The position numbers were made by a program, and so were the translations under genes. Of a DNA stretch of 64,000 nt, positions 37,436-47,034 are shown piece by piece. The DNA comes from Bradyrhizobium sp. CCGB01 (GTDB taxonomy: Bacteria > Pseudomonadota > Alphaproteobacteria > Rhizobiales > Xanthobacteraceae): NCBI RefSeq assembly GCF_024199795.1, contig NZ_JANADK010000001.1, forward strand, positions 5,766,001-5,830,000, given 5' to 3'. The notes beneath the pieces were generated by a model. It saw only the letters and a list, made by a program, of their open reading frames with translations, was not told the origin of the DNA and did no database searches. Positions within the stretch are counted from its first letter, which is position 1; each line of letters opens with the position of its first letter.

Positions 37436-39166
37436 TCAGGCCGCGTGCACGCGGTCCAGAAAACCGTCGACCTCAGCCTTCAGATGCAGGCTTTCGCCTG
37501 ACAGCGCCTGGGCGGAGGCAAACATCCGGCTCGACGTCTCGCCGGTCTCGCTCGCGCCCTTGGCGGCATGGCGAACATTCACCGCAACATCAGCCGTGCC
37601 CGAGGCCGCAGCGCGAACGCTGGCCGCGATGTTGTGGGTGGCGCTCCTCTGCTGCTCGACCGCAGCCGAGATCGAGCTGGCGATGCCGCTGATGCGCTCG
37701 ATGGTCTGGCCAATCCCCTTGACCGCCGCGACCGACTCCTCGGTTGCCTGCTGCATGCTCGCGATCTGGTTCGAGATCTCGTCCGTCGCTTTGGCCGTCT
37801 GGCCGGCGAGTGTCTTGACCTCCTGAGCCACCACGGCGAAGCCGCGACCGGCATCGCCCGCACGCGCGGCCTCGATGGTCGCGTTCAGCGCCAGCAGGTT
37901 GGTCTGCTCGGCGATCGAGGTGATCAGCTTGACGACGTCGCCGATGCGCGCGCCCGCCTCGGAGAGCTGCGCGATGCGCTGGTCGGTCGTCTCGGCCTGT
38001 CGCACGGCCTCGGCGGAGATCTCGTTCGACTCCTGCACCCGGCGGGTGATCTCGGAAATCGATTGGGACAGCTCGTCGGAGGCCGCGGCGGCCGAGCGGA
38101 CATGCTCGGAAGCGCTTTCGGATGCCCCTGCGGACTGCGCCGACAGATCGGCGGTGGAGCGTGCGGTGTCGGTCAGCTGTCGCGCCGCCCGTTCGAACTC
38201 ACCGGAGGACGTCAGCACCTTGTCGAGGATGCCGCCGACGCTGCCGCGGAACTCTTCGACGAAGTTGCGCAGCTCTGCCTTGCGCTGCTCGGCGGCGGCA
38301 GCGGTTGCGGCCGTCTGCTCGCTGCGCAGGCGCGCCCGCTCCAGCGAATTGCTCCTGAACACCGCGACCGTGCGGGCGATCTCGCCGATCTCGTCGGCGC
38401 GGTCCTCGCACTCGATCTCGACGTCGCTCTGACCGTTGGCGAGCGCGGTCAGCGAGTGCGTGACCGAGCTGAGCGGCTTGGTGACGCGGCGGACGATCAG
38501 CAGGGTCAGCGCCAGAACCAGCAGCGCAGCGAGCCCCGCGGCGACCGCCATGCTGGATATCGCCTGGCTGAGCATGCTCTCGAACTGTGCCATGGCGATG
38601 CCGACATAGAGGATCCCGACGACCTTGCCGCCGGCGTCCGCGACCGGGAAATAGGCGGTCATGAAGGATTTACCGAACAGCGTGGCCGGGCCCTTGTAGG
38701 CCTCGCCGCGGCGCAGGACGGCCTGCCCGGGATGGTCGGCGGCAAGCTGGGTCCCGACGGCGCGGTCGCCATTTTCCTTCTTCACATTGGTCGAGCGGCG
38801 CACGAACTGGCCGCTGGCATCATCGAACACGAACAGCGTCGCGTTGCCCCCGACATAGGACACCGCGCGATCGACGATGCCGTGATCCCTGAACTCCGGC
38901 ATCTTCGGGATCTCGATGCGCGCGACCGCGCCATCCCGCATGGTGATTTTGGCGTCGGGAACGATCTCGGCGAAGGCCAGCGCCAGCGTGCGCAGATTGA
39001 CCTCGATGTCGCGCAGCGCTCGATCGTTGAACGCAGAGGTCAGCGACCAGTAGCCGGCGCCGACCACCAGCGCCGTATTCACGGCGATCAGCAGCACCGC
39101 ACACAGGACGGCGTTGGTACCCAGCTTGAACTGCGGCAGGAACTTCGCCGTGAAAAGGTTTGACAT
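37436..39166 (-). CDS. Methyl-accepting chemotaxis protein with single-Cache sensor
   Basis: Start at [20 protein letters not shown] gives 576 residues. Helix 1 (about 16-40), a periplasmic Cache-like region ([60 protein letters not shown]), helix 2, a HAMP domain ([19 protein letters not shown]), and a long signalling hairpin with [20 protein letters not shown] and [18 protein letters not shown]. The Cache region with VVGILYVGI resembles Cache_3-Cache_2 sensors of small organic acids. No che genes adjoin it. Confidence 0.92.
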   Translation of the reverse strand: MSNLFTAKFLPQFKLGTNAVLCAVLLIAVNTALVVGAGYWSLTSAFNDRALRDIEVNLRTLALAFAEIVPDAKITMRDGAVARIEIPKMPEFRDHGIVDRAVSYVGGNATLFVFDDASGQFVRRSTNVKKENGDRAVGTQLAADHPGQAVLRRGEAYKGPATLFGKSFMTAYFPVADAGGKVVGILYVGIAMAQFESMLSQAISSMAVAAGLAALLVLALTLLIVRRVTKPLSSVTHSLTALANGQSDVEIECEDRADEIGEIARTVAVFRSNSLERARLRSEQTAATAAAAEQRKAELRNFVEEFRGSVGGILDKVLTSSGEFERAARQLTDTARSTADLSAQSAGASESASEHVRSAAAASDELSQSISEITRRVQESNEISAEAVRQAETTDQRIAQLSEAGARIGDVVKLITSIAEQTNLLALNATIEAARAGDAGRGFAVVAQEVKTLAGQTAKATDEISNQIASMQQATEESVAAVKGIGQTIERISGIASSISAAVEQQRSATHNIAASVRAAASGTADVAVNVRHAAKGASETGETSSRMFASAQALSGESLHLKAEVDGFLDRVHAA

Positions 39167-39199
39167 GAATGGAACCACCCCCGGAATTCCTGCATATTC

Positions 39200-40726
39200 A
39201 TGCAATCCGCTTACGGCCGCATTAACGACGGTTCACAGCACCTCACCCAGGATGCTTTCCAAATTGTAAACGAGGCTCCCCTGACCACGTCGAGCGCGCC
39301 GCCCATCATCGTCTGGTTTCGCGATGACCTTCGCCTGTCCGACCATCCCGCCCTCCATGCTGCCGCCAAGACCGGCGCGCCGGTGATCTGCCTGTATGTG
39401 CTGGACGATGCGGCCGGACGCGCGGCGGGCGGCGCGGCGCGCTGGTGGCTGGCGCAGTCGCTGCGCGCGCTCGGCGCCGATATCGCGACGCGCGGCGGAT
39501 CGCTGATCCTGCGCAAGGGGCCGGCGGCCAGGGTCATCGCCGAGGTGGCGCGCGACAGCGGCGCCGGAGCGGTCTACTGGAACGGGATCGCGCAAGCATC
39601 GCATCAGGCCGTCGAGAAACAGCTCGAAGCGGCGCTGGCAAAGCTCGGTGTGGACTCGCAAAGCTTCCCCGGCGACCTGCTAGTCCCGCCCTCGGCGATC
39701 CGCAACAAGGAGGGCCGCGGCCTTCGCGTGTTCACGCCGTTCTGGCGGCGGGTGCTGTCGCTCGGCGATCCGCCCAAGCCTCTGCCTGCGCCGAGGGAGC
39801 TGCGCGCCGCGCCGAAGCTCGCCGGCGACGCGCTGGAGAGCTGGAAGCTCGAGCCGACCCACCCCGACTGGGCCGGCGGCCTGCGCCAGACCTGGACGCC
39901 GGGCGAAGCCGCGGCCCGCGTGCGCCTGCGCGGCTTCCTCAAGCACACCGCGCGCTCCTATGCCGGTGATCGCGACCGCCCGGACCGCGAGGGCACGTCA
40001 AGCCTGTCGCCTCACTTGAGGTTCGGCGAGCTCAGCCCGCGCCAGGTCTGGCACGCCGCGCGCTTCGCGGCGGCGGAGAATCCCGCGATCGGCTCCGGCG
40101 TCGAGAAGTTCCTGAGCGAGCTCGGCTGGCGCGAGTTCTGCCGCCATCTCCTCCACGATCATCCCGACCTCGCCACCGAAAACCTGCAAGCGAATTTCGA
40201 TGGCTTCCCCTGGAAGGGCGACAAGAAGGCGCTCGCCGCCTGGCAGCGCGGGCACACGGGCTATCCCATCGTCGATGCCGGCCTGCGCGAGCTCTGGCAC
40301 ACGGGCGTGATGCACAACCGGGTGCGGATGGTGGTGGCGTCCTTCCTGGTCAAGCACCTCCTGATCGACTGGCGCGACGGCGAGAGCTGGTTCTGGGACA
40401 CGCTGGTCGATGCGGACGCCGGCAGCAATCCGGCCAACTGGCAATGGGTCGCAGGCTGCGGCGCCGACGCCGCGCCCTATTTCCGCGTGTTCAATCCAAC
40501 TCTGCAGGGCGAGAAGTTCGACCCCGACGGAGCCTATGTCCGGCGCTGGGTGCCGGAGCTGAAGGACGTACCGGCCAAGCTGATCCACCAGCCCTGGCAG
40601 GCAACGCCGATCGAGCTTGCGAGCGTCGGCGTCGCGCTCGGCAAGACCTATCCGCAGCCGATCGTCGATCACGCGAAAGGACGCGAGCGCGCGCTCGCCG
40701 CCTACGCAAAGATCCGCAAAGGTTGA
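39200..40726 (+). CDS. phrB: Deoxyribodipyrimidine photolyase
   Basis: Up to 508 residues; the conserved protein begins at [20 protein letters not shown], so the first 33 residues may be non-native and a later start is possible. The C-terminal FAD domain is complete: [77 protein letters not shown] and [20 protein letters not shown]. It is a class I CPD photolyase that repairs UV dimers with blue light. Divergent from the chemoreceptor. Confidence 0.92.
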   Translation: MQSAYGRINDGSQHLTQDAFQIVNEAPLTTSSAPPIIVWFRDDLRLSDHPALHAAAKTGAPVICLYVLDDAAGRAAGGAARWWLAQSLRALGADIATRGGSLILRKGPAARVIAEVARDSGAGAVYWNGIAQASHQAVEKQLEAALAKLGVDSQSFPGDLLVPPSAIRNKEGRGLRVFTPFWRRVLSLGDPPKPLPAPRELRAAPKLAGDALESWKLEPTHPDWAGGLRQTWTPGEAAARVRLRGFLKHTARSYAGDRDRPDREGTSSLSPHLRFGELSPRQVWHAARFAAAENPAIGSGVEKFLSELGWREFCRHLLHDHPDLATENLQANFDGFPWKGDKKALAAWQRGHTGYPIVDAGLRELWHTGVMHNRVRMVVASFLVKHLLIDWRDGESWFWDTLVDADAGSNPANWQWVAGCGADAAPYFRVFNPTLQGEKFDPDGAYVRRWVPELKDVPAKLIHQPWQATPIELASVGVALGKTYPQPIVDHAKGRERALAAYAKIRKG

Positions 40727-40792
40727 GCGTTGCTTTGACACAATTTTGAAACCCGCTATCGTCATCGCTCCATACAAACCGTGGGGGACGAT

Positions 40793-41098
40793 ATGGACGA
40801 CGAGAAGCCGATCACCGACCAGGCGATGGACACGATCACCACAGCCGTGGAAGCGACCAAGGAAGCCGCAGTCATCGCCGTCAAGAAGGTCAGGAAAGCC
40901 GCCAAGAAGGTTGCGAAGAAAGTAGCGCCGAAGAAGGCTTCCAAGAAGAAGGCCAAGAAAACTTCGAAGAAGGCCGCCAAGAAGGCTTCGAAGAAGGCGG
41001 CAAAGAAGTCGTCGAAGAAAGCGGCCAAGAAGGCCGCGAAGAAGGCTGCCAAGAAAGCCACCAAGTCAAAAAAGAAGGCCAAAAAGGCCAAGCGCTGA
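40793..41098 (+). CDS. Lysine/alanine-rich histone H1-like protein
   Basis: A 101-residue protein; ATG preceded by GGGGGA (a GTG 12 bases earlier is possible). The first 40 residues are a normal acidic/helical head (DDEKPITDQAMDTITTAVEA), the rest is an almost pure Lys/Ala/Ser tail with repeated KKA and KKAAKKA units resembling the eukaryotic-type H1 C-terminal tails found in several alphaproteobacteria. It probably binds DNA and compacts the nucleoid. The underlying DNA is a string of AAGAAGGCC-type units. Confidence 0.82.
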   Translation: MDDEKPITDQAMDTITTAVEATKEAAVIAVKKVRKAAKKVAKKVAPKKASKKKAKKTSKKAAKKASKKAAKKSSKKAAKKAAKKAAKKATKSKKKAKKAKR

Positions 41099-41110
41099 GG
41101 CACAACGCTC

Positions 41111-41144
41111 GGAGTCTCCGGGGGCCGGCGTGCCCGGAGACTCC
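41111..41144. terminator. Bidirectional terminator
   Basis: A perfect 12-bp stem (GGAGTCTCCGGG / CCCGGAGACTCC) with a 10-nt loop between two convergent genes. Confidence 0.75.
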
Positions 41145-41147
41145 TCC

Positions 41148-41894
41148 CTACCCTCGCCGTTTTGCGGCGCGCCGACCCGGGTGATGCTCGCCTTGCGGAT
41201 CGCGAAATTCGCTGCGATGACCGCGCCGGTCTTCGGCATTGAACCGCCGCCGCTTCTCGGGTGAGCCGAACTGCTTGATCACCCGCTTGCCGTTGACCTT
41301 CTTGATGACGTAGCCGCCCTCGGTCATGGAGAACGGTGCCTTGAGCGATCCCATGTGGTCGAATTTGGTGCCGCGGGGATGCTCGAACGGCTCGAACCAG
41401 GACGGATAGACGAAGTTCGACATCGGAAAGCCGTTGACGAGGAAAGCCTCCTCCTCGACGGCGTCGCAGACCTCGTAGGCATATTGGGTGTGCCGGGTCT
41501 TGTCGGCCCACAGATTGGCCATGGGATCGAGCACCATCTCGAACAATTCGTGAGACGCAGCCAGGCTGACCGGCTCATCCTCACTCAGCGCCTTGAGGAA
41601 GATCTTCGAGATCGGCTGTCCCCGATGCGTCAGCTCATGCCGCCCGAGGAAGTTCTCGTGGGTGGCATCGTCGAAATAGACCAGCTGCCAGTCGGACGGC
41701 TTCGGCCTGCGGGTGACGTCGAGATCGACGGGATAGCCCCATACGGGGAGGAAATGCTCGTCGTAGCATTTCTGCAACGCGGCCGTGAGCCTCGCCATCT
41801 TCCGGTCGCTCATCATCTCTTCCGCGTAGTTGATGCAGGCAATCCGGACCGGCTTCAGGGACCTGCCGAGCAGCGCACGTCTGGCCTTCTTCAT
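41148..41894 (-). CDS. Hypothetical protein with a zincin-like HExxE motif
   Basis: A 248-residue protein. The segment SLAASHELFEMVLDPMANLW contains H-E-L-F-E plus a downstream Asp, a pattern seen in some metallopeptidase-like hydrolases, followed by YEVCDAVEEEAFLVNGFPMS and SNFVYPSWFEP. The C-terminal 50 residues are Arg/Lys-rich. I do not recognise a named family; a metal-dependent hydrolase is a reasonable guess. No signal peptide, so probably cytoplasmic. Confidence 0.65.
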   Translation of the reverse strand: MKKARRALLGRSLKPVRIACINYAEEMMSDRKMARLTAALQKCYDEHFLPVWGYPVDLDVTRRPKPSDWQLVYFDDATHENFLGRHELTHRGQPISKIFLKALSEDEPVSLAASHELFEMVLDPMANLWADKTRHTQYAYEVCDAVEEEAFLVNGFPMSNFVYPSWFEPFEHPRGTKFDHMGSLKAPFSMTEGGYVIKKVNGKRVIKQFGSPEKRRRFNAEDRRGHRSEFRDPQGEHHPGRRAAKRRG

Positions 41895-41989
41895 GAAATC
41901 ACCATGTGAAAGGGAAGCTGAAATCAGCCCAGCCTAGCACGAGCGCGCACCGCACGTCAGGGATGCATTCCGGCGCACCACTTGTTGAC

Positions 41990-42862
41990 CTAGAAGCGCC
42001 GGTTGACCACGAACACCGCCGCCGCGCACATCGCCATGCCGGCAATCGCCAGCGCATCGAGCTTCTCGCCGAACAGCAGATAGGCCATCAATGCCGTGAC
42101 GGCGGGCACCAGGTAGAACAGGCTCGCAACCGAGGTCGCCGCTGCGTGGCGGATCAGCCAGTACAACAGCCCGATCGACCCGATCGAGAGCGCCACCGCG
42201 AGCCATGCAAGCGCGAGCACGAACTCCCGCGTCCAGTGCACCACGCGGTCCTCGAACACGAAGGCGCCGACCGCGAAGAAGACGGTGACGGCGACATACT
42301 GCACGAGATTGCCGGCGCGCCAGTCGATGTGGTTGCAGTAGCGGCGCTGATAGAGCGTGCCGAGCGTGATGCTGATCAGCGAGACCACCGAGGCGAGCCA
42401 GCCGAGCCCGGCCTCGCCGGTCATGGGACGGCCGTGCAGGATCAGCACCACGCCGCCGAGGCCAAGCACGAGCCCCGCCCATTGCACCGGCGTCACGCGT
42501 TCGCCGAGCCAGCGGTTGGCGATGGTCGAGGTCAGGATCGGCTGAAGGCCCGGAATCAGCGCGGAGAGTCCGGCCGGAATCGAGTGCGCGATCGCAATCG
42601 CAGTGCCGCCGAGATAGAAGCCGTGGACGAGAATGCCGGCAACAGCGCTGTGCGCGACGTCGATACGGTCCGGCCATTTTGGTCGCGCCGCGCCAGCAAT
42701 GATCGCCATCAGGACGACCACGATCGCCATGCGAATGGCGAGATAGGTCAGGGGATCGGCATTGTTGATGACGTATTTGGTGCCGATGAATCCGGTGCTC
42801 CAGAGCACGACGAACAGGATCGGCGCGGCGCGGGCGGTCAGGGCTTCTTGATTATGGTTCAT
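41990..42862 (-). CDS. EamA/DMT-family transporter
   Basis: A 290-residue protein with ten hydrophobic segments in two EamA repeats: first repeat from APILFVVLWSTGFIGTKYV to GVVLILHGRP, second from LGWLASVVSLISITLGTLYQ to AAVFVVNRRF, with the typical GLSALIPGLQPILTSTIANRWLGE and ATSVASLFYLVPAVTALMAY signatures. GAGGG lies before the chosen ATG. Likely an exporter of amino acids or related metabolites (RhaT/YdcZ superfamily). Confidence 0.9.
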   Translation of the reverse strand: MNHNQEALTARAAPILFVVLWSTGFIGTKYVINNADPLTYLAIRMAIVVVLMAIIAGAARPKWPDRIDVAHSAVAGILVHGFYLGGTAIAIAHSIPAGLSALIPGLQPILTSTIANRWLGERVTPVQWAGLVLGLGGVVLILHGRPMTGEAGLGWLASVVSLISITLGTLYQRRYCNHIDWRAGNLVQYVAVTVFFAVGAFVFEDRVVHWTREFVLALAWLAVALSIGSIGLLYWLIRHAAATSVASLFYLVPAVTALMAYLLFGEKLDALAIAGMAMCAAAVFVVNRRF

Positions 42863-42980
42863 TGCCGCCCTCATTGCCCGACCGGGGCCTGTGCGGCAAT
42901 GCGAATTTCGGCGAGGTGCGACGCGTTTTCGTCGTCGGCGATGCTGCGCTGCGACGGACGACGGCGTTCAGCTCAGCCGC

Positions 42981-43427
42981 TCACCATTCTTCCGGACAGG
43001 GGTCGATGATCTTCCAGAGCTCGACACCGTTCTTGATCTTCTTCATGTCGGTGGTGAGCCCACCATTGCGGCGAATCCAGTCCTTCACCGTGTCGGGGTA
43101 GTAGGACATCAGGTCGGACGTCCCCTCCGCGCTGGTGACCTTGATGCCGAAGGTGAAGGCCTTGTCGTAATAGGCTTGGTGGAAGCCGAGGCTCGCGCGC
43201 GGCGTCACGCAGATCTTGTTCATCGGCACGATGCCGAGCACCAGGGTGCAGGCCGAGTTGCAGATGCCGTCGATGATGACGCGCTCACCCTTCTCGCGGA
43301 CCCGCTTGTACTTGGCCTTGTACTCCTCGACATAGCCGCCGTGGTCGCGGGTAATGTGCAATTCGGCGCGCGCCGGCGTGGCGGCGGCGACGGAGAGCAA
43401 CAGCAGGCTCAAAAGCGTGATGCGCAT
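42981..43427 (-). CDS. Secreted protein with ClpP-like fold traits
   Basis: A 148-residue protein with a signal peptide (ending ARA at residue 21). The stretch ERVIIDGICNSACTLVLGIVPMNKICVTPRASLGFHQAYYD has the layout of COG3904-type periplasmic proteins related to ClpP/crotonase folds: G-x-C-x-S-A-C at the nucleophile elbow and a later His (GFHQA). A catalytic role is not proven. It ends with an acidic Cys-containing tail. Confidence 0.72.
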   Translation of the reverse strand: MRITLLSLLLLSVAAATPARAELHITRDHGGYVEEYKAKYKRVREKGERVIIDGICNSACTLVLGIVPMNKICVTPRASLGFHQAYYDKAFTFGIKVTSAEGTSDLMSYYPDTVKDWIRRNGGLTTDMKKIKNGVELWKIIDPCPEEW

Positions 43428-43718
43428 GGTGCGTGACGGCGGATGCCTTCAGGAATGGACCGGCCTCGAAGGACCCCCAAAGGGCCGGCAACAGGATTCT
43501 TAAGCGAATTCTCTTTGGTCATACTTGTGTGGGGAATTCGTTAAGCATCCCGAAAAGGCCAAAAATGGGCAGCCTTCGGCCCCATATCGGGCAATTCTGT
43601 CACACCCACCCGGGAATCTGCGGGATCGCCCCCGATTTCCGGGCGCCGGACGGGTGCCCCGGCGGCCCGAAATGGCTATAAACAGCTGTCCTATTCGCGC
43701 GGGTTCCGGAGAATCGAG

Positions 43719-43982
43719 ATGAGCACGTTGAAGCTTGTAGCCGCGGTTGCTGCCCTGTCGGCTGCAATCCTCGCCCCTGCCGTCGCGGAGGCGCGGGGGC
43801 ACCACCGGTACCACCGCTACTACACGAACCCGCTGCCCTATCCGATTAGCTATCTGCACAATTACGGACCTGGTATCACCCCCGGCACCTTCGCCCTTTA
43901 CGACGGCCCGTCGACCAACCATTGCTACCAGGGCTCGGCCACCTACATCGGCCAGGACCGCCGCCGGCACCCCTGCTACTGA
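43719..43982 (+). CDS. Small secreted Tyr/His-rich protein
   Basis: An 87-residue protein with a signal peptide to about residue 25 (AVAEA) and a mature part rich in His, Tyr and Gly (RGHHRYHRYYTNPLPYPISY) with two Cys (NHCYQG and HPCY) near the end. Function unknown. It has an upstream GGAGAA site. Confidence 0.65.
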   Translation: MSTLKLVAAVAALSAAILAPAVAEARGHHRYHRYYTNPLPYPISYLHNYGPGITPGTFALYDGPSTNHCYQGSATYIGQDRRRHPCY

Positions 43983-44011
43983 GGGGCGCCGCGCGTCCTC
44001 TGCGGGTGCAG

Positions 44012-44473
44012 CTATCCGGCGGCACCCGACAGTAGTAATTGCTTCTCGATCTCGTAGACCGGCAGCTTGACGAGGTCCTTGCCGACCTCGCCCTGGAGCG
44101 CTTTGCGCACCACGTCCGAATAATCGGCACGGATCATGCCGAGCGCGCGTGGTGAGGCCACCATGGTCAGCGCCGAGGTCTCGCCCGCGCTGACAGCCGC
44201 ATCGAGCCGGCCGGCCAGGCTCCGCAGGAAGGCGCGCTCGGCCTCATCGTGCCAATCGGTCTGCTCGACCGAGCTGCGCGCGCCGCCGACGGCGGCATTC
44301 AGCCGGCCGGGCGCATCGGTCCCCTGCGCACTGGTCGAGGGATTGGGATGCTCGTGCACCTCCCGGGTGTGGAGGTTCGGAAACATCTCGTCGCCGAGGT
44401 TTTCCAGAATGAGCGCCTTGCGCCCGTCGCACACGACCAGCCAGTCACCCTTGTCTATTCTCATCTTGTCCAT
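44012..44473 (-). CDS. Host-attachment protein family (AtsE-like)
   Basis: A 153-residue protein matching the family annotated as required for attachment to host cells: start DWLVVCDGRKALILENLGDE, middle HDEAERAFLRSLAGRLDAAV and LTMVASPRALGMIRADYSDV, end EVGKDLVKLPVYEIEKQLL. The fold resembles eRF1 domain-like proteins and the biochemical role is unknown; the name comes from Agrobacterium genetics. Confidence 0.85.
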   Translation of the reverse strand: MDKMRIDKGDWLVVCDGRKALILENLGDEMFPNLHTREVHEHPNPSTSAQGTDAPGRLNAAVGGARSSVEQTDWHDEAERAFLRSLAGRLDAAVSAGETSALTMVASPRALGMIRADYSDVVRKALQGEVGKDLVKLPVYEIEKQLLLSGAAG

Positions 44474-44787
44474 TGCGCAGCTCCAGGCAGTTTCGCAAGC
44501 CTGCTCTTCGAATTCCTCGAAAGGCTGGCCATAACGGCAAGACTAGAGACGAAGCCCGACCCGTGAATTGCGCAGGATCAAGGATGGCGGCGATGTCTTG
44601 CCAAGCAACGCCAACGAAAGCGCAGCATTGGTCACCCGCGCGAACCTGGGATAGTCTGGCGGAGCGAAAGGTCAGGCCTGCGGCGAAACTGGCTGAAGAT
44701 TTGTTCATCAGCATTACATTTCGGCTCCGCCACAATTTGATCAGAACAACTTCGATATCCTTTATTGCGTAAGCAGAGGAAGACATC
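44474..44787. other. 314-bp intergenic region
   Basis: Divergent region between the attachment-protein gene and a small secreted-protein gene. No supported gene or RNA. An AT-rich stretch near 44700-44770 is a likely promoter for the right-hand gene. Confidence 0.5.
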
Positions 44788-45078
44788 ATGAATCCTAAGA
44801 TTGGCCTCGTCGCCGCATCCCTGTTCGGTGCCTTGGTCGGTGCCCTCGCGGCATCGCCGGCGGCGTCCGCCATGCCTATCGCGCCCGCACCTGCGGTGCC
44901 GCAGGTCTCCGACGTCGAGCAGGTCCGCATGGTCTGCGACGCTTGGGGACGCTGTTTCTGGCGCCCGAACTACTATGGGTACTACGGGCCGCGGCCGTAC
45001 TACGGCCCCCGGTATTACGGGTATGGGCCTCGCTACTACGGGCCTCGCTATTACGGGCCACGCTATCGCCGCTGGTGA
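44788..45078 (+). CDS. Small secreted protein with Tyr-Tyr-Gly-Pro-Arg repeats
   Basis: A 96-residue protein. Signal peptide to about residue 28, a short linker with Cys pair (MVCDAWGRCFWRP), then a C-terminal run of YYGPR units (YYGYYGPRPYYGPRYYGYG). Proteins with this tail are common in Bradyrhizobium and of unknown role. A UUCG-loop terminator follows directly. Confidence 0.75.
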   Translation: MNPKIGLVAASLFGALVGALAASPAASAMPIAPAPAVPQVSDVEQVRMVCDAWGRCFWRPNYYGYYGPRPYYGPRYYGYGPRYYGPRYYGPRYRRW

Positions 45079-45083
45079 TTTTT

Positions 45084-45105
45084 GAAGGGGCCTTCGGGCC
45101 CCTTC
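45084..45105 (+). terminator. Intrinsic terminator with UUCG tetraloop
   Basis: Stem GAAGGGGCC / GGCCCCTTC closed by TTCG, six bases after the stop of the small secreted-protein gene. Confidence 0.75.
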
Positions 45106-45192
45106 GCATTTGCGAGATCGCGATTTGCGTGGAGCGATTCCAAAACTGATCCAGATCAAAGATGAAATTCGCCGTGCCGTCATTCTACATCG

Positions 45193-45381
45193 ATGGCGGA
45201 TTTCATCGTTTTCCGATGCCCCCAGACGGGCATGAATGTGCAGACGCACCTCGAGAAGCAGCCAGGGTTTGAGGGGCGGAGGACTGAAGGGCGGAGCTTC
45301 GAGTCTTTCGCCTGCCCCGCCTGCACGCGGCTCCATTTCATCGACCTCACCTCCGGGCTGCCGATGAGCCGAGACCGTTGA
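45193..45381 (+). CDS. Small conserved hypothetical protein with a CxxC pair
   Basis: A 62-residue protein starting MADFIVFRCPQTGMNVQTHL with a Cys at residue 9 and a CPAC pair near residue 40 (FACPACTRLHFIDL). Cys spacing suggests a small zinc ribbon or redox site. Similar short proteins occur in Bradyrhizobium as far as I recall. No function known. Confidence 0.65.
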   Translation: MADFIVFRCPQTGMNVQTHLEKQPGFEGRRTEGRSFESFACPACTRLHFIDLTSGLPMSRDR

Positions 45382-45527
45382 CGGTGACATCGATCGAGCC
45401 AGCCTCTTGGCATGATGTCCGCAATACTACTGCCCGGAATCCGGTTTACTGAATCACCATGTTTCGCCATTGATGGCGATGTATCGATATTCATTTAATT
45501 GTCACATTTCAGCATCCGGCCAGAAGC

Positions 45528-46493
45528 ATGTTCTTCGACGCCCTCGCTCCCTCCTCCGCCCTCCAGTTGGTCCGGTTCACCGATGTCGACGCGTTCCGGC
45601 CGGCCGAGTCGATGGAAGATGCCCGCAGCATTCCGCTCGACGTCGCCAATTTCGCAGCAGCCCGCGCGATCGTGAACCTGCCGGGGTGCCGGATCATCGT
45701 GGCGAGGTCGTTTGCGCGGATCCTCGATTCCACCTATCGCGCACCGGGCGGCATGGTGATCCTGCCGATGACCGACGATCTGCGGGCGAGCTCGAGCGGG
45801 ATCGATCTCGACTCGCGCATTTTCATCGCCTTGCGCGGCAATCATCACTGCCATTTCGTCGAGCATCAGACCAATTACCACGCGCTGATCATGTTCTCGC
45901 CCACGCTCAAGGATCGCGGCTGGTTCGATCGCGCCGACGCGCTATGGGTTCGCCTGGCGGACCCCGCCGCTCACCTCTATGCGCGGCAGCTCGTGCAAGA
46001 CATCCTGCGGACCGCGTCGGTCGAGCCGCACATGTTCGAAACCACGGAAGTCGCCGCGCATCTCCAGGAAGGCCTGCTGCTCGCCTTCGACGACCTGTTT
46101 CAGATCGACCCGCTGTCGGAGCGCAGCGCCCCGAGTGCAGGTGCGCGATCCGCCAGGCTCGTGCGGCAGATCGACGATTACGTCGCAGCCTATCCGACCG
46201 CTCCGATCTACACGGCCAATCTCGCCGGTGAATTCGGCGTCTCGGTCCGGACGCTCGGCGGCGCGGTGAGCAAGGTGTGCGGCATGAGCCTGCATCAATA
46301 CATCCGCCTGAAGCGGCTGTGGGCCACGCGCTCGCGGCTCCTCAAGGGCGGCGGCGCGACGGTCGCCACATGCGCGCGCGCCCAGGGATTTCATCACCTC
46401 GGCGAGTTTGCCGCCGCCTACCGCGCGACCTTCCACGAGGCACCGTCGGACACGCTGGCACGGGCCCGGCATACCAGTTTCTCCGCAAGCTGA
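45528..46493 (+). CDS. AraC-family transcriptional regulator
   Basis: A 321-residue protein. The N-terminal 200 residues are a non-conserved sensor region; the C-terminal AraC HTH domain covers about 210-310, with LAGEFGVSVRTLGGAVSKVC and MSLHQYIRLKRLWATRSRLL in the first motif and GFHHLGEFAAAYRATFHEAP in the second. Its target is unknown; neighbours are unrelated. A 14-bp dyad (CGCCATTGATGGCG, 45465-45478) lies about 50 bp before the ATG. Confidence 0.87.
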   Translation: MFFDALAPSSALQLVRFTDVDAFRPAESMEDARSIPLDVANFAAARAIVNLPGCRIIVARSFARILDSTYRAPGGMVILPMTDDLRASSSGIDLDSRIFIALRGNHHCHFVEHQTNYHALIMFSPTLKDRGWFDRADALWVRLADPAAHLYARQLVQDILRTASVEPHMFETTEVAAHLQEGLLLAFDDLFQIDPLSERSAPSAGARSARLVRQIDDYVAAYPTAPIYTANLAGEFGVSVRTLGGAVSKVCGMSLHQYIRLKRLWATRSRLLKGGGATVATCARAQGFHHLGEFAAAYRATFHEAPSDTLARARHTSFSAS

Positions 46494-46622
46494 CATCACG
46501 GGCGCAACGCCGATCGTTCGGCCCTGCGCCCTCGCGTCGGGCCGCGACGGAACCAGTCCCTTCGGACCGCATTAGCAAGTTCGAGAAGTGTGCCGCCAGC
46601 CAGCCCCGGCGGCGCACCGAAG

Positions 46623-46652
46623 AGCCCCGCGCATCCACGCGCGGGGCTTTTT
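46623..46652 (+). terminator. Intrinsic terminator with U-tail
   Basis: Perfect 10-bp stem AGCCCCGCGC / GCGCGGGGCT with a 6-nt loop followed by a T-run; on the plus strand, between the AraC gene and the 50-aa gene. Confidence 0.85.
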
Positions 46653-46684
46653 CTCGCCGTCAACGAAATGGTTCAGGGAAAAGA

Positions 46685-46837
46685 ATGTCCATCAGCCGCA
46701 ATCTATTGTTTCTGATCATCGGTGCGCTGGCCGTCACGGCAGCGGTGCTCGGCTACAATCTCTACCAGGCGAAAAAGCAGCCCGACGGCCTCCAGATCAA
46801 TGTCGGTCCCAATGGGCTGAAGATCCAGGGCAAGTAA
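46685..46837 (+). CDS. Small single-span membrane protein
   Basis: A 50-residue protein (MSISRNLLFLIIGALAVTAA...) with one N-terminal membrane helix (residues 6-24) and a short polar tail ending LQINVGPNGLKIQGK. AGGGAAAAG lies just upstream of the ATG. Function unknown. It is the last chromosomal gene before the integrated element. Confidence 0.7.
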   Translation: MSISRNLLFLIIGALAVTAAVLGYNLYQAKKQPDGLQINVGPNGLKIQGK

Positions 46838-46887
46838 GGGAACCGGCGGATTGAGGCGGCCGGACCTCAAGGCTCCGGCCTGACAAG

Positions 46888-46939
46888 TGGCGCGCTCGGA
46901 AGGATTCGAACCTCCGACCCTCGGAATCGAAATCCGATG
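46888..46939. repeat. attL: 52-bp copy of the tRNA-Arg 3' end
   Basis: Identical over 52 bp to 62995-63046, beginning TGGCGCGCTCGGAAGG (CCA end of the tRNA on the minus strand) and stopping in the anticodon arm, after which the two diverge. Confidence 0.93.
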
Positions 46940-46976
46940 TCATACGTTGTAATTGCTAGACAAATCCCGCTTATAT

Positions 46977-46993
46977 TGCGCCTTTGCTGCGCC
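46977..46993 (+). promoter_or_regulatory. TGCGCC double motif upstream of the integrase
   Basis: TGCGCCTTTGCTGCGCC lies 41 bp before the integrase ATG. A 15/17 match (TGCGCCTATGTTGCGCC) occurs 55 bp before the small terminase gene. It may be a shared regulator site or an integrase arm site. Confidence 0.35.
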
Positions 46994-47034
46994 TGCTGTA
47001 AACTCCGAACAGTTTCCAACGGTCGGGGCGCAGC

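Noticed and set aside
37568..39163. 531-codon plus-strand frame under the chemoreceptor
   Set aside because: Antisense shadow of an unmistakable chemoreceptor gene.
40850..41090. Short tandem units that might suggest a CRISPR or VNTR array
   Set aside because: They are irregular Lys/Ala codon repeats inside an open reading frame without spacers. No CRISPR array was seen anywhere in the window.
44473..44772. 99-codon frame before the Tyr-rich secreted protein
   Set aside because: No ribosome site or motif and it spans the likely promoter.
46888..46939. Second tRNA-Arg gene
   Set aside because: Only the 3' 52 nt are present; the 5' acceptor and D arm are missing, so it is an attachment-site remnant.
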